Source: Polaribacter sp. NJDZ03
Lineage (GTDB): Bacteria > Bacteroidota > Bacteroidia > Flavobacteriales > Flavobacteriaceae
DNA: 64,000 nucleotides
Direction of reading: 5' to 3'
Assembly: GCF_019263805.1 (NCBI RefSeq)
Contig: NZ_CP079195.1
Coordinates: 3,955,001-4,019,000 of the forward strand
Each line of letters starts with the position of its first letter. The first letter of the stretch is position 1. Below, piece by piece: positions 25,598 to 32,595 of this stretch. The notes below the pieces were generated by a model, which saw only the letters and a program-made list of their open reading frames with translations, was not told the origin of the DNA and ran no database searches. The position numbers were made by a program, and so were the translations under genes.

Positions 25598-26596
25598 TTA
25601 CAAATCCAAATTTACCAAGGTTCTTCCTTTTAATTTTCCTTGTAACATTAAAGCAATCTTTTCGTTTAATTCTTGTAGAGATATTTCTGCAGAAGCTTCG
25701 GTTAAACGATCATTTTTCCATTCGTTCGCTAATTTGTTCCATATTTTTTCTCTGTAGGTCATTGGGTAATTTTGAGAATCAATACCAATTAAAGTAACAC
25801 CTCTTAAAATAAAAGGGAACACGGTTAACTCAAGTTTTGGTGAAGCTACATTTCCACAACAAGTTACAACACCCATTAGATTGGTAGATTTTATAATATT
25901 TTCAAGAATTTCGCCTCCTACGGTATCAATTCCTCCAGCAAAGAGTGGTTTTAAAAGTGGTTTTTTAGCCATTTCTTCAAAATCTTTTCGCATTATAATT
26001 TCATCAGCTCCAAGATTCTTTAAAAAGTCAATTTCAGATTCTTTACCTGTAATTGCCACTGTTTTATAGCCCATTTTTTTTAAGATAGCAATACTTGTAG
26101 ATCCAACGCCGCCTGTAGCACCAGAAACAACGATAGCGCCATCTGTGGGTTTTACCATTTCGCTTAATCTAAATACAGACATTCCTGCAGTTAATCCTGC
26201 TGTTCCAATCGTCATTGCTTCTTTCATAGAAAGATTTTCTGGTAACTTCACTACCCAATCTGCGGGCACCTTAACGTATTCTGCAAAGCCTCCGTCTGTA
26301 TTCATTCCTAAATCGTAACTAGTGACAATAACATTGTCCGATTCTTTAAATTTAGTAGATTCTGAAGAAACTACTGTTCCGGCAGCATCAATTCCTGGGG
26401 TGTGCGGATAATTTCTAGTTACACCTTTATTTCCAATGCTAGACAACGCGTCTTTATAGTTTAAAGAACTGTATTGTACTTTTATTAAGACTTCGCCTTG
26501 TTCTAATGGTGTAAAGGCAATTTCTTTAATGGAAGAAATAAAGTTTCCATCTTTTTCTTCTACTCTAAAAGCTTTGTAATTCGATTGATTATCCAT
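25598..26596 (-). CDS. YhdH/YhfP family quinone oxidoreductase (AcuI-like)
   Basis: 332 residues of the zinc-free medium-chain dehydrogenase/reductase superfamily. Marks are SSLNYKDALSSIGN, the YPHTPGIDAAGTVV block, and the Rossmann NADPH motif SGATGGVGSTSIAIL (about residues 155-169), then GADEIIMR. It lacks structural-zinc cysteines. Family members reduce activated double bonds such as acryloyl-CoA. It is divergent from the HxlR gene across a 140-nt promoter region, an arrangement in which HxlR regulators often control the neighbouring reductase. Confidence 0.9.
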   Translation of the reverse strand: MDNQSNYKAFRVEEKDGNFISSIKEIAFTPLEQGEVLIKVQYSSLNYKDALSSIGNKGVTRNYPHTPGIDAAGTVVSSESTKFKESDNVIVTSYDLGMNTDGGFAEYVKVPADWVVKLPENLSMKEAMTIGTAGLTAGMSVFRLSEMVKPTDGAIVVSGATGGVGSTSIAILKKMGYKTVAITGKESEIDFLKNLGADEIIMRKDFEEMAKKPLLKPLFAGGIDTVGGEILENIIKSTNLMGVVTCCGNVASPKLELTVFPFILRGVTLIGIDSQNYPMTYREKIWNKLANEWKNDRLTEASAEISLQELNEKIALMLQGKLKGRTLVNLDL

Positions 26597-26736
26597 ATTG
26601 TTCTTTTGTGTATTATTCTTATTTTTACATCAAAGTTCGCTTAAATTAAACTGATAAACAAGAACTTACAAATTGTACCCTAACGAACATTTTGTGCTGT
26701 TTTGTCTGTTTATAAAGCGTGTAAGCCGAAAAAAAA

Positions 26737-27051
26737 ATGAAAAAAAGTTATTGCCCTATAGATACTTTTATAAATACCATTAAAGGAAAAAGAAAAGGCA
26801 CCATTATTTTACATCTTTTTCAGGGTGATAAACGGTATAGTGAATTGGTTCGGCTTATGCCGGATATTAGCGAACGCATGATGTCTAAACAGTTAAAAGA
26901 GTTAGAGCATGATGGTTTAGTTATTAGAACGGTTTTTCCGGAAGTTCCGCCTAGAGTAGAATATAGCCTAACACAATTAGGAATCGATATTCGTCCTGTT
27001 TTAAAAGGAATGTATAAAGGTGGTTTGCTGTTTGAAAAAAGTATAGATTAG
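26737..27051 (+). CDS. HxlR family transcriptional regulator
   Basis: 104 residues with a single HxlR winged helix: a Cys near the N-terminus (SYCPIDTFINTIKGKRK), recognition helix LVRLMPDISERMMSKQLKELEHDGLV, wing VFPEVPPRVEYSLTQLG and C-terminal dimer helix. The single cysteine fits redox- or electrophile-sensing members, though this is inference. It is divergent from the YhdH-type reductase. A degenerate copy of its last ~22 codons lies about 3.6 kb downstream (30663-30728). Confidence 0.9.
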   Translation: MKKSYCPIDTFINTIKGKRKGTIILHLFQGDKRYSELVRLMPDISERMMSKQLKELEHDGLVIRTVFPEVPPRVEYSLTQLGIDIRPVLKGMYKGGLLFEKSID

Positions 27052-27101
27052 CTTTGAAGTGATGTCTAATTAATTGTTTATTGTTTATCAGTTTTTTATT
27101 T

Positions 27102-28001
27102 ATGAAGTATTTATTTGGCGTTACTATGGTTTGGGCTTTTTCGTTTAGCTTAATAGGTGTCTATCTTTCTGGCTATGTAGATGCATGGTTTTCTGTATTG
27201 ATGCGTATTGGTATCGCAACAATGTTATTTTTACCTTTTTTAAGGTTGAAGAAAATTAAAGCGGACATAATTTTAAAACTAATCGGAATTGGATCGGTTC
27301 AATTAGGCTTGATGTATTGTTTTTACTTTCAATCGTTTCAATTTCTTACGGTGCCAGAAGTGTTACTTTTTAGTGTACTGACACCAATTTATATTACTTT
27401 AATAAATGATATTTTAAGCAAACAATTTCATAAAAGACACCTGCTTACTGCTTCTATAGCTGTTTTAGGAGCTGCTTATATTCAATACTCAAGCATTAAT
27501 GAAAACGTGTTTTTAGGTTTTATGATTACGCAGGGAGCTAATCTTTGCTTTGCTGTTGGTCAAGTTGCTTACAAGCATTTATTAAAATCGACACCTGAAT
27601 TAGAAAGTACCCCAAAGCATACTATTTTTGGATTGTTTTTTATTGGTGCGTTTATAGTAGCGCTTATTGCTTTTTTCATTTTTGGTTCAACAGAAAAGTT
27701 GCCAACTACATTCGTTCAGTGGGGAATACTAATATATTTAGGAGCTGTGGCTTCTGGTGTAGGTTATTTTTTTTGGAACAAAGGTGTGGTCATGGTAAAT
27801 GCAGGCTCGTTAGCAATTATGAATAATGCATTAGTTCCAATAGGCTTAATTGTCAACCTTGTTATATGGAATAAAGAAGCAGATATTCAAAAGATTTTAA
27901 TTGGTGGAAGTCTTATTTTCGCTTCTCTTGCACTTAATGAGTACCTTAATAAAAGAAATAGCTCTAAATCCTCGATAATTAAAAGTATAAAGACTGATTA
28001 A
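27102..28001 (+). CDS. EamA/DMT family transporter
   Basis: 299 residues from the ATG at 27102; an upstream non-ATG start would add only seven residues. Ten hydrophobic segments form the two EamA repeats, the second ending in VASGVGYFFWNKGVVMVNAG followed by AIMNNALVPIGLIVNL, a typical drug/metabolite exporter signature. It probably exports an amino acid, amine or metabolite. It begins 50 nt after the HxlR gene on the same strand, so it may be co-regulated. Confidence 0.87.
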   Translation: MKYLFGVTMVWAFSFSLIGVYLSGYVDAWFSVLMRIGIATMLFLPFLRLKKIKADIILKLIGIGSVQLGLMYCFYFQSFQFLTVPEVLLFSVLTPIYITLINDILSKQFHKRHLLTASIAVLGAAYIQYSSINENVFLGFMITQGANLCFAVGQVAYKHLLKSTPELESTPKHTIFGLFFIGAFIVALIAFFIFGSTEKLPTTFVQWGILIYLGAVASGVGYFFWNKGVVMVNAGSLAIMNNALVPIGLIVNLVIWNKEADIQKILIGGSLIFASLALNEYLNKRNSSKSSIIKSIKTD

Positions 28002-28066
28002 GATTCTCTTTTCTATATTTCGTTTAAATTACAATTTTGATATATTTTTAGCCACCTAGCTAACTA

Positions 28067-28618
28067 TTAGTTGCTATTTTTTTTATACTTATGCAATATA
28101 TCTAAAGGAATGTGACAATACGAATGGTCATTAGGGTGCAAGGTTAATCTATGTTGATGTTCTGCATCACTTGGGATAAAATTTGTTAAAGGAAGGACTT
28201 CAATTGCTATTTTTTTGATGATTTTATTTTTGAGATTTAATGTCTCTTCTACTTTCTGAATGTAATTTTTTGCCTTTAATAGATGATTTTGATGATTGCT
28301 GTAAATACCTGTGCGGTATTTCTCGCCGATATCGTTTCCTTGTTGGTTGATGCTATAAGGATCTATGATTTCTAATAAATGATGTATTAAATCTTCAACT
28401 GAAACAATCTTAGCGTTAAAGGTTGTTTTAACACATTCGGCAAAACCATCATAGGGTGTTTTGGTAGATTTGGTAATGCCATTAGCTCTTCCAGCTTGGG
28501 TTTCAAGTATACCAGGGATGTATTTTAAGAACTCTTGTACTCCCCAAAGGCAACCGCCTGCAATGTATATCGTTTCTGTTGATATTTTTTGGTCTGTTAC
28601 TTGTTCTTTTTTTGTCAT
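28067..28618 (-). CDS. msrA: Peptide-methionine (S)-S-oxide reductase
   Basis: 183 residues. The catalytic motif is GGCLWGVQEF (about residues 21-30), where the usual GCFW is GCLW; the nucleophilic cysteine is retained. Later blocks are GRANG, IDPYSINQQGNDIGEKYRTGIY with the substrate-pocket Asp/Tyr residues, and AEHQHRL. No recycling cysteine is visible near the C-terminus, so regeneration would need external thioredoxin. It repairs methionine-S-sulfoxide. It is a single gene facing the transporter. Confidence 0.88.
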   Translation of the reverse strand: MTKKEQVTDQKISTETIYIAGGCLWGVQEFLKYIPGILETQAGRANGITKSTKTPYDGFAECVKTTFNAKIVSVEDLIHHLLEIIDPYSINQQGNDIGEKYRTGIYSNHQNHLLKAKNYIQKVEETLNLKNKIIKKIAIEVLPLTNFIPSDAEHQHRLTLHPNDHSYCHIPLDILHKYKKNSN

Positions 28619-28726
28619 TTTTAAATGCTGATGAGTTTGTATATCTCGAAAGTTCTGTTTTTGTGTGCGAGGATTTTTTTAAGTTTACTAGATCGAAACA
28701 ATAAAATATACCAGTTCTGTAACACG

Positions 28727-29584
28727 TTATTTATTCTCTATTTGATTATATGTTTTCTTACCAAAATGTGCGTGTCTATGACAATTAGGGCATAAAGCTA
28801 TTGCATTCTCAATAGTATCTTCGCCACCATTTGATAACTGTATTTTGTGATGAACTTCTAAGTAAGGTAAGTTATTTCTGTCTTTAATAAAAGGAGCTAT
28901 GTTTCCACATCTTTCACATTTATCTAATGCTCTTTCTAAAACTTCTATGACTACTATTGGATTATGTTTGTATTCGGTTCTAATGGTTGTGATTTTTTCA
29001 GGGATTGGATTTGATAAAGCTAATTTTTCTATTCTTTCTTTTTTTGATAGTTTTTCAACTTCTTCTAGTTCTTCAACTTCTTCTAGTTCTTTTTGTTGTA
29101 ATGCTTTATGTTCGTCCCATGTCTGATGAGGTTTTTTGACGATTTTATTATTCTTTAAAATTTTTGTAAAAACAAAATTTATTAATTCATCAATATCCTC
29201 TTTTTTCTTCACTAGAATATAGCTTTCTCCTACTGAGTTATGTCTTTTAATTTGGGATTTGGATTCAATAATTTCGATATGTTTAAATTTTTGTTTATTA
29301 GCAAATTTTTTATGATATAGTCGAAAGTAAAATGTAAAAGCTTTTTTTCCAAGAGAAAGAGCAAATTCGTGTGTGTTATGTTTTCCAAAAAAATCTATAT
29401 ATTTTTTTTCTCTATCTCTAATTTGAAAATCATATTTATTAAGTTCTCCATTTGATTTTATTGGTTTAACTTTTAACTCAAAAGTAGTTTCGCTTTTGAA
29501 TTTAGATAAAAAATAAAATGCTAATTCCCTTATTTTTTCATCATTGATTAATCTTAAGTCTTGATGGTTGTTATAGATTATCAT
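28727..29584 (-). CDS. HNH endonuclease with unknown N-terminal domain
   Basis: 285 residues. The C-terminal ~70 residues are an HNH nuclease: CERCG, then LEVHHKIQLSNGGED, then ENAIALCPNCHRHAH, with the two CxxC zinc-binding pairs and the catalytic histidine. A Glu/Lys-rich linker (ELEEVEELEEVEKLSKKER, about residues 170-190) precedes it. The N-terminal ~150 residues are unlike any family I recognise and may bind nucleic acid or a modified base. It is bordered by an attC-like inverted repeat on its upstream side. A role in DNA restriction or mobility is plausible but not shown. Confidence 0.8.
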   Translation of the reverse strand: MIIYNNHQDLRLINDEKIRELAFYFLSKFKSETTFELKVKPIKSNGELNKYDFQIRDREKKYIDFFGKHNTHEFALSLGKKAFTFYFRLYHKKFANKQKFKHIEIIESKSQIKRHNSVGESYILVKKKEDIDELINFVFTKILKNNKIVKKPHQTWDEHKALQQKELEEVEELEEVEKLSKKERIEKLALSNPIPEKITTIRTEYKHNPIVVIEVLERALDKCERCGNIAPFIKDRNNLPYLEVHHKIQLSNGGEDTIENAIALCPNCHRHAHFGKKTYNQIENK

Positions 29585-29598
29585 TCTAGAATTTTATA

Positions 29599-29738
29599 TG
29601 TGTTACAGCGTTGTTGTATAAGCTTTGTTACGTTGTTTAAGCAGTGAATTTAGTAAATAAAGTACGAACGGCGAAATTCCGAAGGAATTTCCCAAGTGAG
29701 CTAAAACCAGCAATAAAGTTTATACGGTGTTCTACACA
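29599..29738. repeat. Long imperfect inverted repeat, attC-like
   Basis: A 140-nt element whose two ends are imperfect inverted copies: TGTGTTACAGCG...GTATAAGCTTTGTTACG...GTTTAAGC from one side and TGTGTAGAACACCGTATAAA, CTTTATTGCTGG, GTTTTAGC read from the other strand. It can fold into one long bulged hairpin. It fills the gap between two accessory genes and includes the stop codon of the upstream one. Bulged hairpins between short cassette-like genes recall integron attC sites, but the canonical core sites are not exact. Confidence 0.5.
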
Positions 29739-30421
29739 GTTTTTTTTTCCCATTTAAACTTTATTTTATCTATTACTTTAATTTCAAATATTTCTGCAAT
29801 CTTTCTTAAATTTCCAATTTGTATGATAATTGGCTTTATTTCATTTGAAAATAAAACAATTCTATATTCTTTCTGATATTCATACTCTGTTGTTTTGTCA
29901 AAAGGAGTTATCTCTCCATTTATTTTTTCCTTTTGATAATAGTTAACTAATTTTCCTTTGAATGGAATATTTTGTTTTTCCAGCTCTTTAGATACTAATT
30001 CTAAGAATTTATCTGAATCCCTTATCATGACAAAATGACTTCCAAAATTTTTAACTTTTTGATCAATTTTAAAGTCCTTTGCAAGTAGTTCAGGAGTTTT
30101 TAAGCAATACATTGAAAATAAATTTCCTTTAATATCATTTAAAGATTGGTGATAATGAATTTTAGAATTTTTTATTTTAATTTCCTTTTTTGTTTCAGGA
30201 TCAGTTATAGTTAATGTATAATTGTCAGATTCATGAAAATTCTGAATTCTTGTAGTTCCTTCATATTTATCACCTCTTGCAATTTGTTCCTCTAATTTTT
30301 TAAAATATTCTATAGTATTAAAATAAATTGTTCCATTTTCAATAAAGTCAATCATATTGTCTTTGTTTCCAAATTTTATAAATGAAAATATCTTATTTTT
30401 TATGTCTGTATTTTTTTTCAT
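29732..30421 (-). CDS. Protein of unknown function (possibly DUF2971-related)
   Basis: 229 residues, soluble, no signal peptide. The N-terminal part SFIKFGNKDNMIDFIENGTI is followed by YFNTIEYFKKLEEQ and RGDKYEGTTRIQ, a pattern resembling DUF2971-type proteins (K-F/Y, a short strand, Y-F-x-x-x-x-x-F, then a charged D/E-G motif). I cannot name a reaction. The gene starts right after the word GTTCTACACAATTA and ends in an inverted repeat beginning TGTGTAGAAC, as if it were a mobile cassette unit. It neighbours an HNH nuclease gene. Confidence 0.65.
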   Translation of the reverse strand: MKKNTDIKNKIFSFIKFGNKDNMIDFIENGTIYFNTIEYFKKLEEQIARGDKYEGTTRIQNFHESDNYTLTITDPETKKEIKIKNSKIHYHQSLNDIKGNLFSMYCLKTPELLAKDFKIDQKVKNFGSHFVMIRDSDKFLELVSKELEKQNIPFKGKLVNYYQKEKINGEITPFDKTTEYEYQKEYRIVLFSNEIKPIIIQIGNLRKIAEIFEIKVIDKIKFKWEKKTV

Positions 30422-30662
30422 TAATTGTGTAGAACATTAATAAGAATATCCAAGGTTTCAATGTTTGATATTCATAGTTAGCTAATTTACTTTTTTAAGC
30501 CAAGAAATCAATAATTAAAACATTCTTTTTTTTATCAAAACCCGACAGGTTCTATCATAAAACAGCACTGGTTTAACGACTATGATAAACTTTAAATTTT
30601 TGTCAATGGTGCTTATGTTTATTTATAAAATAATCTAAAAATTTTCGCAGTGAGTCTTAATA

Positions 30663-30728
30663 GACATATGTCTTATTCTAAAAGAAATATATAAAGTTGG
30701 TTTTCCTTTTGAAAAAAGTATAATGTAG
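30663..30728 (+). pseudogene. Fossil of an HxlR regulator C-terminus
   Basis: In one frame the stretch reads DICLILKEIYKVGFPFEKSI then M and stop, matching the last 22 codons of the intact HxlR gene at 26737-27051, which read DIRPVLKGMYKGGLLFEKSI then D and stop. Most differences are single substitutions and the nucleotide match is also high. Upstream of it the frame is broken by a stop (around 30650). It lies in a 494-nt gap that otherwise holds the lrgA promoter and a small TATCATA/TATGATA inverted repeat. Confidence 0.7.
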
Positions 30729-30889
30729 TTGTACAGTGTATTGTTTCTTATAAGGTTCGTTTTTTCTTTTAAAATCATTTTTTTTATCCTTAAAATTCTA
30801 TTAGTGAATCTTTCTTTTTTAAGTAAATATTAGAGAAAATAATATTGTTGTTTAATATTAATTAATAGTTCTTTATTCTTATATAACAT

Positions 30890-30897
30890 TACTTTTG
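30890..30897 (+). promoter_or_regulatory. Probable -7 element for lrgAB
   Basis: TACTTTTG matches TAnnTTTG and lies 18 nt before the lrgA ATG. No clear -33 TTTG is present at the expected distance. Confidence 0.45.
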
Positions 30898-30915
30898 TAG
30901 TAGAAAAATAATAGT

Positions 30916-31281
30916 ATGATTAGACAATTATTTATAATACTGATGTGTCTTGCTCTAGGTGAGATAATCGTTTATTTCACTGGAATTAAAATTCCCTCAA
31001 GTATCATAGGAATGTTGTTATTAACAGCAGGACTTCATTTTAAAATCATTAAACTTAAATGGATACAGGAGGTTGCTGATTTTCTTTTAGATAACATGGT
31101 ATTCTTCTTTATACCACCTGGCGTAGCTATTATGTGTTATTTAGATTTAATTTCAAAAGAATTAGTACCAATACTAGCAGCAATTCTGGGGAGTACTGTT
31201 TTAGTTTTACTAAGCACTAGTTTTACACATCAGGTGTTGAGAAAAATAAAATTAAAGAAACTAGCAAAAGACAAAAAATGA
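30916..31281 (+). CDS. lrgA: CidA/LrgA family membrane protein
   Basis: 121 residues with four hydrophobic segments and the LrgA pattern: GEIIVYFTGIKIPSSIIGMLLL, a W-I-Q-E-V-A-D-F-L-L-D-N-M-V/F-F-F-I-P-P-G-V block, and a basic C-terminal tail. LrgA/CidA proteins are holin-like or metabolite-efflux membrane proteins that act with LrgB. Its stop overlaps the lrgB start (ATGA), the classical arrangement. Confidence 0.9.
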   Translation: MIRQLFIILMCLALGEIIVYFTGIKIPSSIIGMLLLTAGLHFKIIKLKWIQEVADFLLDNMVFFFIPPGVAIMCYLDLISKELVPILAAILGSTVLVLLSTSFTHQVLRKIKLKKLAKDKK

Positions 31282-31973
31282 AACTGATTTCAGAACCTTA
31301 TATGTTATTAACCATAACTGTAGGTATTTATTGGTTGACAAAATATCTTCAAAATAAAACCAACTCAGTTCTTCTAAATCCTATATTAATAACAATAATT
31401 GCTGTAATAGGCATTTTAAAATTAGCTGGTATTTCTTATGAAACTTATCATGAGGCAGGTAAGTTTATTGAGTTTTTTCTAAAACCTTCTATTGTAGCAT
31501 TAGGAGTACCTTTATATCTTCAATTAAGCAAAATTAAAAAACAAGTGATCCCTATTTTTATTTCACAATTAGTAGGTTCTATAGTAGGTATCATTTCGGG
31601 GGTTCTTATTGCTAAGTGGTTAGGAGCATCAGATGATGTAATAATTTCGATAGCACCTAAGTCTGTTACGACTCCGCTTGCTATTGATATTTCTCAGTCA
31701 ATAGGAGGGATTCCATCTCTTACGGCATCAATGGTTGTTATGGTAGGAATTTTTGGTTCCGTAGCAGGTTTTAAAATTTTACAACTTTTTAAAGTGAAAA
31801 ACCCAATATCTAGAAGCCTTTCAATGGGTACTGCAGGTCATGCGCTTGGAACGGCTCAAGCGATGGCTATAAGTCAACGATTTGGAGCATATTCTAGTAT
31901 GGGACTTATTTTAAACGGATTGTTTACTGCCATATTTACTCCCATAATTTTAGCATTACTAGGCATTATATAA
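31278..31973 (+). CDS. lrgB: LrgB family membrane protein
   Basis: 231 residues with about seven transmembrane segments and the family signature IAPKSVTTPLAIDIS followed by GGIPSLTASMVVMVGIFG and GTAGHALGTAQAM. It is translationally coupled to lrgA. In other bacteria the pair influences autolysis or exports small carboxylates and glycolate-like products; which applies here cannot be decided. Confidence 0.92.
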   Translation: MKLISEPYMLLTITVGIYWLTKYLQNKTNSVLLNPILITIIAVIGILKLAGISYETYHEAGKFIEFFLKPSIVALGVPLYLQLSKIKKQVIPIFISQLVGSIVGIISGVLIAKWLGASDDVIISIAPKSVTTPLAIDISQSIGGIPSLTASMVVMVGIFGSVAGFKILQLFKVKNPISRSLSMGTAGHALGTAQAMAISQRFGAYSSMGLILNGLFTAIFTPIILALLGII

Positions 31974-32024
31974 TAAAGTTGCTGTCTCTGAATAACGTTT
32001 TAAAGTATTTTTTTATAATGATGT

Positions 32025-32306
32025 TCATTCTGTAGGTTTATTTTGAAATTTTGTGAATCCAAATACTTCAATTTGATTTTCATTAATTCTAAAGACTATC
32101 GTATAGCCTTTGTATATTAAGTCTCGTATAGAGTCGTTTTCGAAATAAATTGATTTTCGGAATGAATACGGAGATTTAGGGATGTCCTTTATCCTTTGAA
32201 TTAGTTCTTTTTTTAATTTTTGAGCAGAATTCGGACTATTTTTAGAAATGTATTTTAATTGCTTTTCTAACCTTTCGATAAAAGTATCTTTATAAATAAT
32301 ATTCAT
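32025..32306 (-). CDS. RelE/ParE family toxin
   Basis: 93 residues with the ParE/RelE toxin topology: N-terminal helix (DTFIERLEKQLKYISKNSPN), KLKKELIQRIKDIPKSPYSF, then the strand-rich half RDLIYKGYTIVFRINENQIE and VFGFTKFQNKP. It is 7 nt downstream of a small antitoxin gene. A mRNA-cleaving or gyrase-targeting activity is expected, but the class cannot be resolved by eye. Confidence 0.82.
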   Translation of the reverse strand: MNIIYKDTFIERLEKQLKYISKNSPNSAQKLKKELIQRIKDIPKSPYSFRKSIYFENDSIRDLIYKGYTIVFRINENQIEVFGFTKFQNKPTE

Positions 32307-32313
32307 AAGAAGG

Positions 32314-32532
32314 CTAGGCTATTTCGTTTAACCGATCTTCAAATTCTTGTTGAGAAATAAAATTAGCTTTTCCGCTTTCAATTTCATTTAATTCTTGTTG
32401 TAAATAATCTTTTGTCCCATTAAAATCAGCGCTCTCACTAACAATTTCAACTTCGTCTTTATTGAACTTGCTTAACAACCAAATAAATTTGTCATAAACT
32501 TTTTCGCTGATTTTTAATTGTATTGTGTGCAT
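32314..32532 (-). CDS. Antitoxin of the RelE/ParE-type pair
   Basis: 72 residues from the ATG at 32532 (MHTIQLKISEKVYDKFIWLL); this start is preceded by AAGGATATACT, while a longer frame would use a non-ATG codon. The N-terminal half looks like a DNA-binding ribbon-type strand and helix, and the C-terminal half is acidic (DYLQQELNEIESGKANF), the part that would wrap the toxin. It precedes the toxin gene as usual. Confidence 0.8.
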   Translation of the reverse strand: MHTIQLKISEKVYDKFIWLLSKFNKDEVEIVSESADFNGTKDYLQQELNEIESGKANFISQQEFEDRLNEIA

Positions 32533-32595
32533 AGTATATCCTTTTAAGCAAAAATACAAAAAAAGTTTCTAAGCTTCTTATTTACAATCAAACCA

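Noticed and set aside
26597..26736. Possible HxlR operator in the divergent promoter region
   Set aside because: GTTCG/CGAAC and short palindromes can be found, but none is long or well placed enough to call.
28727..32532. Full prophage or transposon in the accessory zone
   Set aside because: No transposase, integrase, terminal repeats or phage structural genes are visible; only TA, HNH and repeat features.
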